Both the position numbers and the translations under genes were made by a program. Source: Streptomyces sp. NRRL F-525 (GTDB lineage Bacteria > Actinomycetota > Actinomycetes > Streptomycetales > Streptomycetaceae). From it: a stretch of DNA of 64,000 nucleotides. Where the stretch lies: the NCBI RefSeq assembly GCF_000716605.1, contig NZ_JNXE01000042.1, positions 111,145 to 175,144 of the forward strand, read 5' to 3'. Below the pieces are notes generated by a model that was not told the DNA's origin, did not search any database, and worked only from the letters and a program-made list of their open reading frames with translations. Positions 36,709 through 44,780 of this stretch are shown piece by piece (the stretch's first letter is position 1; each line of letters begins with the position of its first letter).

Positions 36709-37764
36709 ATGACTCAGACACCCACAGCTCACACCCCCGCGCAGGAGCAGGCGAAGGCACGGTTCACCGTCCCCGCCCAGCATCCGATGGTCACCGTCCT
36801 GGGGTCCGGAGACGCCCTCCTGCGCGTGATCGAGAAGGCCTTCCCGGCGGCCGACATCCACGTCCGGGGCAATGAGATCAGCGCGGTCGGCGACGCCCGC
36901 CAAGTCGCCCTCGTCCAGCGCCTGTTCGACGAGATGATGCTGGTGCTGCGCACCGGGCAGCCGATGACGGAGGACGCAGTGGAACGCTCGATCGCCATGC
37001 TGCGGGCGAGTGAGAACGGGGATGGTCCCGAGGAGACACCGGCCGAGGTGCTCACCCAGAACATCCTGTCCTCGCGAGGCCGCACGATCCGCCCCAAGAC
37101 CCTCAACCAGAAGCGGTACGTCGACGCGATCGACAAGAACACGATCGTCTTCGGCATCGGCCCCGCCGGCACCGGCAAGACCTACCTCGCCATGGCCAAG
37201 GCGGTCCAGGCCCTCCAGGCCAAGCAGGTCAGCAGGATCATCCTGACCCGCCCCGCAGTCGAGGCGGGCGAGCGCCTGGGCTTCCTCCCGGGCACCCTCT
37301 ACGAGAAGATCGACCCGTACCTGCGCCCCCTGTACGACGCGCTGCACGACATGCTCGACCCGGAGTCGATCCCGAAGCTGATGGCGGCGGGGACGATCGA
37401 GGTGGCGCCGCTGGCATACATGAGGGGTCGCACCTTGAATGACGCCTTCATCATCCTGGACGAGGCCCAGAACACGAGCCCCGAGCAGATGAAGATGTTC
37501 CTCACCCGGCTCGGTTTCGAGTCGAAGATCGTGATCACCGGTGACGTGACGCAGGTCGACCTGCCGAGCGGCACGAAGTCGGGGCTGCGGCAGGTGCAGG
37601 ACATCCTGGAGGGCCTCGACGACGTGCACTTCTCCCGCCTGTCGTCGGCGGACGTCGTCCGGCACAAGCTGGTCGGCCGTATCGTCGACGCGTACGAGAA
37701 GTACGACAGCGAGAACGGTACGGAGAACGGCACCCACAAGGGTGCCCGTGACAAGCGGAAGTAG
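36709..37764 (+). CDS. phoH: PhoH family ATPase
   Basis: A 351-residue PhoH-like protein. An N-terminal KH-like region (residues ~20-90) precedes the ATPase with Walker A GPAGTGKT, ILTRPAVEAGERLGFLPGTL, Walker B FIILDEAQN and sensor ITGDVTQVDLP. PhoH proteins are predicted RNA-associated ATPases or helicases. Adjacency to ybeY is nearly universal and supports a role in RNA maturation or decay. The ATG at 36709 fits the family, but no clear Shine-Dalgarno is visible. ybeY follows after 12 bases. Confidence 0.94.
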   Translation: MTQTPTAHTPAQEQAKARFTVPAQHPMVTVLGSGDALLRVIEKAFPAADIHVRGNEISAVGDARQVALVQRLFDEMMLVLRTGQPMTEDAVERSIAMLRASENGDGPEETPAEVLTQNILSSRGRTIRPKTLNQKRYVDAIDKNTIVFGIGPAGTGKTYLAMAKAVQALQAKQVSRIILTRPAVEAGERLGFLPGTLYEKIDPYLRPLYDALHDMLDPESIPKLMAAGTIEVAPLAYMRGRTLNDAFIILDEAQNTSPEQMKMFLTRLGFESKIVITGDVTQVDLPSGTKSGLRQVQDILEGLDDVHFSRLSSADVVRHKLVGRIVDAYEKYDSENGTENGTHKGARDKRK

Positions 37765-37776
37765 ATCAGCACGACC

Positions 37777-38274
37777 ATGTCGATCGACGTCAACAACGAG
37801 TCCGGAACCGAGGTCGACGAGCAGGCGATCCTCGACATCGCCCGCTACGCCCTCGCGCGGATGCGCATCCACCCGCTCTCCGAGCTCTCGGTGATCGTCG
37901 TGGACGAGGACGCCATGGAGCAGCTCCACATCCAGTGGATGGACCTGCCAGGGCCGACCGATGTCATGTCCTTCCCGATGGACGAGCTGCGTCCGCCGAG
38001 CAAGGACGACGAGGAGACTCCGCAGGGGCTGCTCGGTGACATCGTGCTGTGCCCGGAGGTCGCCGCGAAGCAGGGGGCCGAGGCCGAGACGCAGCACACC
38101 ATGGACGAGGAGCTCCAACTCCTCACCGTCCACGGTGTGTTGCACCTCCTCGGCTACGACCACGAGGAGCCGGACGAGAAGGCCGAGATGTTCGGTCTCC
38201 AGGCCGCCATCGTGGACGGCTGGCGCGCGGAGAAGGGCCACACCGGCCCGTCCCCGGCACCGACGGTCTCCTAG
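37777..38274 (+). CDS. ybeY: Endoribonuclease YbeY
   Basis: A 165-residue metallo-endoribonuclease for 16S rRNA 3' maturation and ribosome quality control. The zinc signature [16 protein letters not shown] (HxxxHxxGxDH) is intact, preceded by [12 protein letters not shown] and [10 protein letters not shown]. It lies 12 bases after phoH and 21 bases before the CBS-domain gene, in an operon conserved across actinobacteria. Confidence 0.97.
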   Translation: MSIDVNNESGTEVDEQAILDIARYALARMRIHPLSELSVIVVDEDAMEQLHIQWMDLPGPTDVMSFPMDELRPPSKDDEETPQGLLGDIVLCPEVAAKQGAEAETQHTMDEELQLLTVHGVLHLLGYDHEEPDEKAEMFGLQAAIVDGWRAEKGHTGPSPAPTVS

Positions 38275-38295
38275 GGCAGCGGGTCACCCCATCTC

Positions 38296-39603
38296 ATGAG
38301 TCCTCAGATCGTCGTCGGGGCCATCGCCCTTGTCGTTGTCGCCTGGCTCGCCGCCTGCGCGGAGGCGGGCCTCGCGCGCGTCTCCAGCTTCCGCGCCGAG
38401 GAGGCCGTACGGTCCGGTCGGCGCGGCAGCGCCAAGCTCGCGCAGGTCGCCGCCGACCCGACCCGCTACCTCAATGTCGCCCTGCTGGTCAGGGTGGCCT
38501 GCGAGATGGCCGCCGCCGCGCTCGTCACCTACGAGTGCCTGCACGTCATCCACGGCACCGCGCCCGCGCTGCTCGCCGCGATCGGCGTCATGGTCCTCGT
38601 GTCGTACGTCGCGGTGGGGGTCTCCCCGCGCACGATCGGCCGCCAGCACCCGCTGAACACGGCCACGGCGGCGGCGTACGTCCTGCTGCCGCTCGCGCGG
38701 ATCATGGGCCCGATCCCGTACCTGCTGATCCTCATCGGCAACGCGCTGACGCCTGGAAAGGGCTTCCGGCGCGGCCCGTTCGCCTCCGAGGCCGAGCTGC
38801 GCGCGCTGGTGGACCTCGCCGAGAAGGAGTCCCTGATCGAGGACGAGGAGCGCCGCATGGTGCATTCCGTCTTCGAGCTGGGCGACACCCTCGTCCGCGA
38901 GGTGATGGTTCCGCGCACCGACCTCGTCGTCATCGAGCGCTACAAGACGATCCGCCAGGCCCTCACCCTCGCGCTCCGCTCCGGCTTCTCGCGCATCCCG
39001 GTCACGGGCGAGAGCGAGGACGACATCGTCGGGATCGTGTACCTGAAGGACCTGGTCCGCAAGACGCACATCAGCCGCGACGCCGAGTCCGAACTGGTCT
39101 CGACGGCCATGCGCCCCGCGACCTTCGTCCCGGACACCAAGAACGCCGGTGACCTGCTGCGCGAGATGCAGCAGGAGCGCAACCACGTCGCCGTCGTCAT
39201 CGACGAGTACGGCGGCACGGCCGGCATCGTCACCATCGAGGACATCCTGGAGGAGATCGTCGGCGAGATCACCGACGAGTACGACCGGGAACTCCCTCCG
39301 GTGGAGGAGCTGGGCGACGACCGCTACCGGGTCACCGCCCGCCTCGACATCGGAGACCTCGGCGAGCTGTACGGCTTCGAGGCCTACGACGACGAGGACG
39401 TGGAGACGGTCGGCGGGCTGCTGGCGAAGGCCCTGGGCCGGGTCCCGATCGCCGGTGCCTCCTCGGTCGTAGAACTGCCGGACGGGCGCGAACTGCGCCT
39501 GACGGCGGAGGCCTCGGCCGGGCGGCGGAACAAGATCGTGACGGTGCTGGTCGAGCCGGTGGATCCGGACGGCCCGGCCGAGGAGGAGACGAAGCCGGAG
39601 TGA
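38296..39603 (+). CDS. CNNM/CorC-type membrane protein with CBS pair (hemolysin-like)
   Basis: 435 residues. The DUF21 transmembrane domain with three to four helices (IVVGAIALVVVAWLAACAEA, LLAAIGVMVLVSYVAVGVSP, VLLPLARIMGPIPYLLILIG) is followed by a CBS-domain pair (~200-320, REVMVPRTDLVVIE, VVIDEYGGTAGIVTIEDILE) and a CorC_HlyC domain. Such proteins are linked to Mg2+/Co2+ transport or efflux, and the label hemolysin is historical. It lies downstream of ybeY and overlaps the MmcQ gene by 4 bases. Confidence 0.92.
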   Translation: MSPQIVVGAIALVVVAWLAACAEAGLARVSSFRAEEAVRSGRRGSAKLAQVAADPTRYLNVALLVRVACEMAAAALVTYECLHVIHGTAPALLAAIGVMVLVSYVAVGVSPRTIGRQHPLNTATAAAYVLLPLARIMGPIPYLLILIGNALTPGKGFRRGPFASEAELRALVDLAEKESLIEDEERRMVHSVFELGDTLVREVMVPRTDLVVIERYKTIRQALTLALRSGFSRIPVTGESEDDIVGIVYLKDLVRKTHISRDAESELVSTAMRPATFVPDTKNAGDLLREMQQERNHVAVVIDEYGGTAGIVTIEDILEEIVGEITDEYDRELPPVEELGDDRYRVTARLDIGDLGELYGFEAYDDEDVETVGGLLAKALGRVPIAGASSVVELPDGRELRLTAEASAGRRNKIVTVLVEPVDPDGPAEEETKPE

Positions 39604-39959
39604 GCCCCGAGGAACTGCGCGCGTTCTGCCTGTCGTTCAACGCGACGGTGGAGGACTTCCCCTTCAACCCGGACACGTCCGTCTTCAAGGTTCTCGGCAA
39701 GCTCTTCGCCCTGACCCGCCTGGACGGCCGTCCCCTCACGGTCAACCTCAAGTGCGACCCGGAGGACGCGATCCGACTCCGGGAGGAGCACGAGGGGTTG
39801 ATCATCCCCGGGTACCACATGAACAAGCGGCACTGGAACACCGTGACGGTGGACGGCGGACTCCCGGACCGGCTCCTCAAGGAACTGATCGAGGACTCGT
39901 ACGACCTGGTCGTGGCCGGTCTCCCGAGGGCGGAGCGGCTGCGGCTCGACCGGCCGTAA
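39600..39959 (+). CDS. MmcQ/YjbR family protein
   Basis: 119 residues with the YjbR/CyaY-like fold: LRAFCLSFNATVEDFPF, VFKVLGKLFALTRL, VNLKCDPEDAIRLRE and IIPGYHMNKRHWNTV. The family is widespread and often called DNA-binding from structure, but its function is unproven. The GTG start overlaps the TGA of the CBS-domain gene, so it is the last member of the phoH-ybeY operon. Confidence 0.92.
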   Translation: MSPEELRAFCLSFNATVEDFPFNPDTSVFKVLGKLFALTRLDGRPLTVNLKCDPEDAIRLREEHEGLIIPGYHMNKRHWNTVTVDGGLPDRLLKELIEDSYDLVVAGLPRAERLRLDRP

Positions 39960-40001
39960 ATCCCGGTGAGCGGCCGGTGAAGGCGTGTCAGAATCCGGCA
40001 C

Positions 40002-41036
40002 ATGGCTGCTGCTGTGCGATATCCGCGTCCTCTCCGCCCCGGCGACCGTGTCGGTGTCACGTCTCCGTCCAGCGGGGTCCCGGACGCGCTGCGCAAGCGC
40101 CTCGATGTCGCGATCCGGGAGGTCGAGGCGCGCGGGTACGAGGTCGTCGTCGGCCGGTGCATGGACGGGACGGGCCATGTCAGCGCCCCGGCCGGTGAAC
40201 GGGCCGCCGAGCTGACGGACATGCTCACCGACCCCGGCATCCGGGCCGTGGTCCCGCCGTGGGGCGGGGAGACCGCGATCGACCTGGTGCCGTTGCTCGA
40301 CTTCGGGCGGATCGGGCGCGCCGAACCGACCTGGGTGGTCGGCTACTCGGACATCTCGACCCTGCTGACGCCGCTGACCCTGCTGACCGGGACCGCGACC
40401 GTGCACGGCAACTCCCTTATGGAGACGCCCTATCGGGCGCCCGAGGGGCTGCTGTCCTGGCTCGACATCGTCGCGGCGCCGCAGGGCGAGCCGTTCACGC
40501 AGACCCCGCCGGGCCGCCATCGGAGCCCGGGCCGGGACGACTTCGCGGGTCACCCGGAGGTCCGGGACCTCACCCTCGACACCCCGGGGCGCTGGACCCG
40601 CCTCGACGGTGACGGTGACGTCGACATCGAGGGCCGGCTGATCGGCGGCTGCGTCGAGACGCTGGCCAATCTCGCCGGGACGCCGTACCTGGACGTCGCC
40701 GCCTTCGCGCGGAGCGCGGCCCCCGAGGGGCTGCTCGTGTATGTCGAGGCCTGCGAGGACAACGCGTTCACCATCTGCCGGAACCTGCACGGCATGCGGC
40801 TGGCCGGGTTCTTCGACGCGGCGAACGCCGTGCTCGTCGGCCGGACCCACGCGCCCGACAGCCCCACGCTCACCCAGCACGAGGCCGTCATGGACGCGCT
40901 CGGACCGCTGGGCGTGCCGGTGGTCGCCGATGTCGAGTGCGGTCATGTCCCGCCGTATCTGCCGCTCGTGAACGGAGCGCGCGGCCGGGTCGTCCACACG
41001 GCCGCGCGCTCCGAACTCGTCCAGACCCTGGACTGA
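40002..41036 (+). CDS. S66 family peptidase (LD-carboxypeptidase / MccF-like)
   Basis: A 344-residue serine peptidase of family S66. The nucleophile elbow is VVGYSDIS (Ser). The Glu and His of the Ser-Glu-His triad appear in VYVEACEDN and ADVECGHVPPYLPL. LRPGDRVGVTSPSSG at the N terminus is typical. Subgroups recycle muropeptides (LD-carboxypeptidase) or cleave peptide-nucleotide antibiotics (MccF, microcin C immunity). Which applies cannot be decided here. The stop lies 4 bases from the end of the convergent MFS gene. Confidence 0.9.
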   Translation: MAAAVRYPRPLRPGDRVGVTSPSSGVPDALRKRLDVAIREVEARGYEVVVGRCMDGTGHVSAPAGERAAELTDMLTDPGIRAVVPPWGGETAIDLVPLLDFGRIGRAEPTWVVGYSDISTLLTPLTLLTGTATVHGNSLMETPYRAPEGLLSWLDIVAAPQGEPFTQTPPGRHRSPGRDDFAGHPEVRDLTLDTPGRWTRLDGDGDVDIEGRLIGGCVETLANLAGTPYLDVAAFARSAAPEGLLVYVEACEDNAFTICRNLHGMRLAGFFDAANAVLVGRTHAPDSPTLTQHEAVMDALGPLGVPVVADVECGHVPPYLPLVNGARGRVVHTAARSELVQTLD

Positions 41037-41040
41037 CATC

Positions 41041-42462
41041 TCATACGGCGGCCGGGTCGGCCTTCCGGTTCCTGCCGAGCCCTACGGCCACCAGCACCGC
41101 CGCCCCCAACGCGATCGCCGCGTCGATGCCGACGACTGTGTGGACCCCCGACATGAGGTCGCCCGAAGTGGTGGCGAGGACGCCCAGGAGGGGGATGCCG
41201 ATGGTGATGCCCACCTGCTGGGTGGAGGTGACCAGGCCGGTGGCCAGGCCCTGTTCCTCGTCCGGGACGCCCGAGGTGACGGTGAGGCCGTAGGAGATGA
41301 TCGCGCCCAGGTGGCACATGCTGGCCAGGGAGACGGCGGCCGTGGCCAACCAGACCGACCAGGTGTGGGTGTTCAGGGCCAGGAGGGCCGCGGTCAGGGC
41401 CGCCTGGCCGGTGAGGGAGGCGATCAGGGTGCGGCGGGCGCCGATGCGGCCGATGACCTTCGGGGCGTAGACGCCGGCCACCGCCGAGAGGATGCCCTGG
41501 ACGCCGAAGACCAGGCCCGTCTCGAAGGACGACAGGTGCAGGATCTCCTGGAGGTACAGGGTCAGGACGAAGACCACCGTCGACATCATCGAGAAGGTGA
41601 CCAGGCCGCCCAGGTTGCCCCACGCCACCGTGCGGCGGCGCAGCATCGGGAGGGAGACCAGAGGCTGGGGCGTGCGGGACTCGATGTACGTGAAGGCCGT
41701 GAGGAGCAGGACGCCCGCGATCAGGGTGACGATGACGTCCGTGCGGGCGAAGCCGTGGTCCGCCGCTGTCGAGAGGGCGTAGATCAGGGACAGAAGTCCC
41801 GCGGTGACCGTGATCGCGCCGGGGACGTCCAGGCGCGGGCGGTCCGGGGTGCGGGACTCGGGGAGCAGGGCGGGGGCCAGGGGGAGGACCAGGACCGCGA
41901 ACAGGGTCAGCAGGGCCATCGTCGAGCGCCAGCCGAACGCGTCGGTCAGGACACCGCCCGCCACCATGCCGACCGTGAAGCCGAGCGAGAGCAGGGTGCC
42001 GGAGATGCCGAGCGCGCGGTCGCGGGCCGGGCCCTCGGGGAACGTGGTGGTGAGCAGGCTCATGCCGGTGGGGACGATCGCCGCCGCACCCAGGCCCTGC
42101 AGCGCCCGGCCCGTCAGGAACGATGCCGGGTCCCAGGCGAAGGTCGCCAGCAGGGAGGCCGCGCCGAACAGGGTCAGGCCGGTGAGGAACAGCCGGCGGC
42201 GGCCGTAGAGGTCGCCGATGCGGCCGAAGAGGAGCAGGAAGCCGCCGGACGGGAGCGCGAACGCGGTGACCGCCCACTGGAGTCCGGACCGGCTCATGCC
42301 GAGGTCGGCGCCGAGGGTGGGCAGGGCCACGTTGAGGACGGAGAAGTCCAGGGCGACCATGAACTGGGCCGCGCAGAGGACGAAGAGGGTGAGCTTGTCG
42401 CGGGTCGAGAGGCGGGGTTCGCCGAGGGGTTCGTGGACGGGAGTGGTGGTGTCGGTCGCCAT
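41041..42462 (-). CDS. MFS drug transporter, DHA2-type (14 TM)
   Basis: A 473-residue exporter. A first helix with VALDFSVLNVALPTLGADLG (motif D1, DHA2 signature), LLLFGRIGDLYGRRRLFLTG (motif A), RALQGLGAAAIVPTGMSLL (motif B) and GTLLSLGFTVGMVAGGVLTD (motif C) assign it to the drug:H+ antiporter-2 group. The ATG at 42462 is in good family context. It is divergent from an HTH regulator gene with a perfect inverted repeat between them, so export is probably regulated by that protein. Confidence 0.92.
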   Translation of the reverse strand: MATDTTTPVHEPLGEPRLSTRDKLTLFVLCAAQFMVALDFSVLNVALPTLGADLGMSRSGLQWAVTAFALPSGGFLLLFGRIGDLYGRRRLFLTGLTLFGAASLLATFAWDPASFLTGRALQGLGAAAIVPTGMSLLTTTFPEGPARDRALGISGTLLSLGFTVGMVAGGVLTDAFGWRSTMALLTLFAVLVLPLAPALLPESRTPDRPRLDVPGAITVTAGLLSLIYALSTAADHGFARTDVIVTLIAGVLLLTAFTYIESRTPQPLVSLPMLRRRTVAWGNLGGLVTFSMMSTVVFVLTLYLQEILHLSSFETGLVFGVQGILSAVAGVYAPKVIGRIGARRTLIASLTGQAALTAALLALNTHTWSVWLATAAVSLASMCHLGAIISYGLTVTSGVPDEEQGLATGLVTSTQQVGITIGIPLLGVLATTSGDLMSGVHTVVGIDAAIALGAAVLVAVGLGRNRKADPAAV

Positions 42463-42511
42463 GTGTCGAGCTTCCCGGCGCCGGAATAGCCGTGGGGAGC
42501 CGCAAGTTGTG

Positions 42512-42530
42512 CTGGTGGTGGCACCACCAG
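42512..42530. promoter_or_regulatory. Candidate operator between the MFS and HTH genes
   Basis: CTGGTGGT-GGC-ACCACCAG, a perfect 8-bp inverted repeat with a 3-base centre, lies 50 bases from the MFS start and 23 bases from the HTH start. It is a likely binding site for the HTH protein. Confidence 0.55.
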
Positions 42531-42552
42531 GCAGCACGAGGGGGATGTGTAC

Positions 42553-43422
42553 GTGGCTGAGGATGCCCTGAAGAGTCGTCGGCTGAGCGAACTGCGCGAG
42601 TTCCTGATGAGCCGCCGGGCCCGGGTCTCCCCGGCCGAGGCGGGGCTTCCGGGCGGTGGGGCGCGGCGCCGTACGCCCGGGCTGCGGCGCGAGGAGGTCG
42701 CCGTGCTCGCGGGGGTGGGCGCGTCCTGGTACCAGTGGCTGGAGCAGGGGCGGGACATCTCCGTGTCGCCGCAGGTCCTCGACTCCGTCGCCCGGGTGCT
42801 GCGGCTCAGCAACGCCGAGCGGCGGCATCTGTACGCGCTGGCCGGGCTGAACCCGCCCGCGCCTGAGCCCGCGGCCGATCACGGCTGTGAGGGCATACGG
42901 CGGCTGATCGACGCGTGGATGCCGTTCCCCGCGCACATCATGGACCGGTACTACAACTGCGTGATGTACAACGAGGCGGCGGGCTGGGTGCTGGGCCTGC
43001 GGCCCGAGAACACCCAGAACTGCCTCGTCGACTTCTTCACCGACCCGCTCTACCGGGCGCGTTCGCAGAGCTGGGAGCGGAACGCGCGGACCGTCGTCGC
43101 GCAGTTCCGGGCGATGTGCGCGGACCGGCCCGATGATGAGGGGCTGCAGGCGGTGCTGGCCGAAGTGACCGCCGTGAGCCAGGAGTTCACGGAGTTGTGG
43201 GAGCGGCGGGACATCCTGGACGCGGGGGTGGTCCGCAAGGAGCTGGACCATCCGCTGGTCGGCCTGCTGTGCGTCGAGTCGACGGCGTTGCGGGTGCCGG
43301 CGCGGCCCGATCTCACGATCGTGCTGCACACGCCGTTGGACGAGGCGAACACGGTGGGGAAGCTGGAGTGGCTGGCCTCTCCGGAGGGGCGGCGCGGGGC
43401 GATGTACCCCGTGGCGGGGTGA
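42553..43422 (+). CDS. XRE/MmyB-type helix-turn-helix regulator
   Basis: 289 residues. The N-terminal HTH (RRTPGLRREEVAVLAGVGASWYQWLEQGRDISVS) is followed by the MmyB-like ligand-binding domain (YYNCVMYNEAAGWVLG, later HPLVGLLCVESTALRVPARPDLTIVLHTP). This class of small-molecule-responsive regulator usually controls a divergent transporter or oxidoreductase, here the DHA2 exporter. The GTG at 42553 sits eight bases after GAGGGGG. The GTG at 42547 would be too close to it. Confidence 0.88.
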   Translation: MAEDALKSRRLSELREFLMSRRARVSPAEAGLPGGGARRRTPGLRREEVAVLAGVGASWYQWLEQGRDISVSPQVLDSVARVLRLSNAERRHLYALAGLNPPAPEPAADHGCEGIRRLIDAWMPFPAHIMDRYYNCVMYNEAAGWVLGLRPENTQNCLVDFFTDPLYRARSQSWERNARTVVAQFRAMCADRPDDEGLQAVLAEVTAVSQEFTELWERRDILDAGVVRKELDHPLVGLLCVESTALRVPARPDLTIVLHTPLDEANTVGKLEWLASPEGRRGAMYPVAG

Positions 43423-43466
43423 GGGTCCTTGTCGGTCCTCGTCCTGGTCCTTCGTATGCTCTGGTC

Positions 43467-43820
43467 ATGACCGACAGCAGCGCGCTTGACCCCGAGGACC
43501 GCAAGATCGTCACCCTGGCCCGTTCGGCTCGGGCCCGCAACGGTGTGCCGGAGGGCGCGGCCGTGCGGGACGAGACGGGGCGGACGTATGTCGCCGGGAC
43601 GGTCGCCCTTCCCTCGCTGGAGCTGAGCGCGTTGCGGACGGCGGTGGCCATGGCGGTGGCTTCCGGGGCGAAGTCGCTGGAGGCGGCGGCGGTCGTCACG
43701 GAGGCGGAGTCCGTGGCAGCGGAGGATCTGGCGGCTGTACGGGATCTGGGTGGGGCGGGGACGCCGGTGCACGTGGCTTCGCCGGACGGGGTTGTCCGGC
43801 TGACGGTCGTTGCTGGCTGA
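43467..43820 (+). CDS. Cytidine-deaminase-fold protein lacking the zinc site
   Basis: A 117-residue protein of the small cytidine-deaminase-like group found beside era in Streptomyces. The fold is recognisable: an ARSARARNGVPEGAAVRDETGRTYVAGTVALPSL-type beginning, then SALRTAVAMAVASGAK where active enzymes have CAERTA. The catalytic Cys-Ala-Glu is replaced by Ser-Ala-Leu, and the downstream PCxxC zinc motif is missing. It should therefore not be catalytic and may be structural or regulatory. The ATG at 43467 is the natural start. A family B repeat follows the stop. Confidence 0.8.
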   Translation: MTDSSALDPEDRKIVTLARSARARNGVPEGAAVRDETGRTYVAGTVALPSLELSALRTAVAMAVASGAKSLEAAAVVTEAESVAAEDLAAVRDLGGAGTPVHVASPDGVVRLTVVAG

Positions 43821-43827
43821 GGTGGTG

Positions 43828-43895
43828 CTGGGGGCTGCGCCCCCAGACCCCCATCGGCCCTGAAGGGGCCTCGTCCTCAAACGCCGGACGGGCTG
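43828..43895 (+). repeat. Dispersed intergenic repeat, family B copy 2, with terminator hairpin
   Basis: Starts 8 bases after the stop with CTGGGGGC-TGC-GCCCCCAG (43828-43846). It continues with ACCCCCATCGGCCCTGAAGG and CTCAAACGCCGGACGGGCTG. The first stem and GGCCC-TGAAG-GGGCC form two hairpins that probably terminate the upstream transcript. Confidence 0.8.
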
Positions 43896-44122
43896 GATTG
43901 TGTCGACCGGTGCTTCAACAGTCCCCGTGTCCGGAAGTAACCCGTCCGGATTTCGCCCTTGCTCTCCCCCCGCCTCCCGCGCATCAATGGAACCGTAAGT
44001 TCCGACGGACCGTCAGATTCTCGCTCGCGTGGCGCACCGCACCGCGTTCGTGAGGGGTTTCCGAGGTGGTTGTCCGTCCGTCCCCACATGGCATTCCCAG
44101 ACACGGGAAGGGAACCAGACCC

Positions 44123-44608
44123 ATGAAAGGCAAGCTGAGAAGCAAGCGGATCGGTACCGGTGCGGCACTGGTGACGGGGGTCCTCGCGGCCGCCTCGCTG
44201 GCGTTCGCGCCCAGCGCGCTCGCCGTCACTCCCCAGACGGCGACGATCACCGCGGACTGCGGCATCTTCGGCGGAGGCGCGGCAACGCTCACCGCCACGC
44301 AGGACGGCACCGCGGCCACGGTCACCATCACCTCCTCCATCACGGCGCCGCTCGCCCTGTCGCAGGACTCCATCTCCTCCACCTTCACGTTCGAGAACGC
44401 GAGCGGTGGCACCACCGTCTTCAGCGGCACGAAGAACCCGGCCATGGCGACCGGCGACGCCGTCACCGTCGGTCCGCTCGACGGGACCGTGGCCTCCGGC
44501 GACAGCCTGGAGGCGTACGGCGGCTCGCTGCAGATGACGATCTTCGGGATCGCCGTCACGTGCACCGCCACCGGGCCGCAGTCACCGGGTCCGTTCGTGT
44601 TCGACTGA
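44123..44608 (+). CDS. Small secreted protein of the WxL-like locus
   Basis: 161 residues. A Sec signal peptide (MKGKLRSKRIGTGAALVTGV..., cleavage after PSALA) is followed by a Thr/Ser/Ala-rich beta-sandwich-like domain (TATITADCGIFGGGAATLTA, TFTFENASGGTTVFSGTKN) with two Cys residues that could pair. No named family is recognised. It lies just upstream of the WxL-like gene, in the same direction, but an 18-bp-stem hairpin separates the two transcripts. The ATG follows AAGGGA. Probably extracellular or wall-associated. Confidence 0.75.
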   Translation: MKGKLRSKRIGTGAALVTGVLAAASLAFAPSALAVTPQTATITADCGIFGGGAATLTATQDGTAATVTITSSITAPLALSQDSISSTFTFENASGGTTVFSGTKNPAMATGDAVTVGPLDGTVASGDSLEAYGGSLQMTIFGIAVTCTATGPQSPGPFVFD

Positions 44609-44630
44609 GAATTCCCCCCACGGGCTCAAC

Positions 44631-44671
44631 TGGGCCGTCGGTTCCCGCTGTTGGCGGGAACTGACGGCCCA
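44631..44671 (+). terminator. Long hairpin after the small secreted protein gene
   Basis: Positions 44631-44648 pair with 44654-44671 over 18 bases (one G-T pair), around a TGTTG loop. Left arm TGGGCCGTCGGTTCCCGC, right arm GCGGGAACTGACGGCCCA. Confidence 0.9.
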
Positions 44672-44780
44672 TCAGTTTGTTTGGGTGTGTCCATTGACTT
44701 CTCACGCGATCCCCACATCAATGCCCCCTGTGGGCGCGGACGAGCCGCTGTGCCCACCGTCCTCAGGAGGGGGCACAGCC

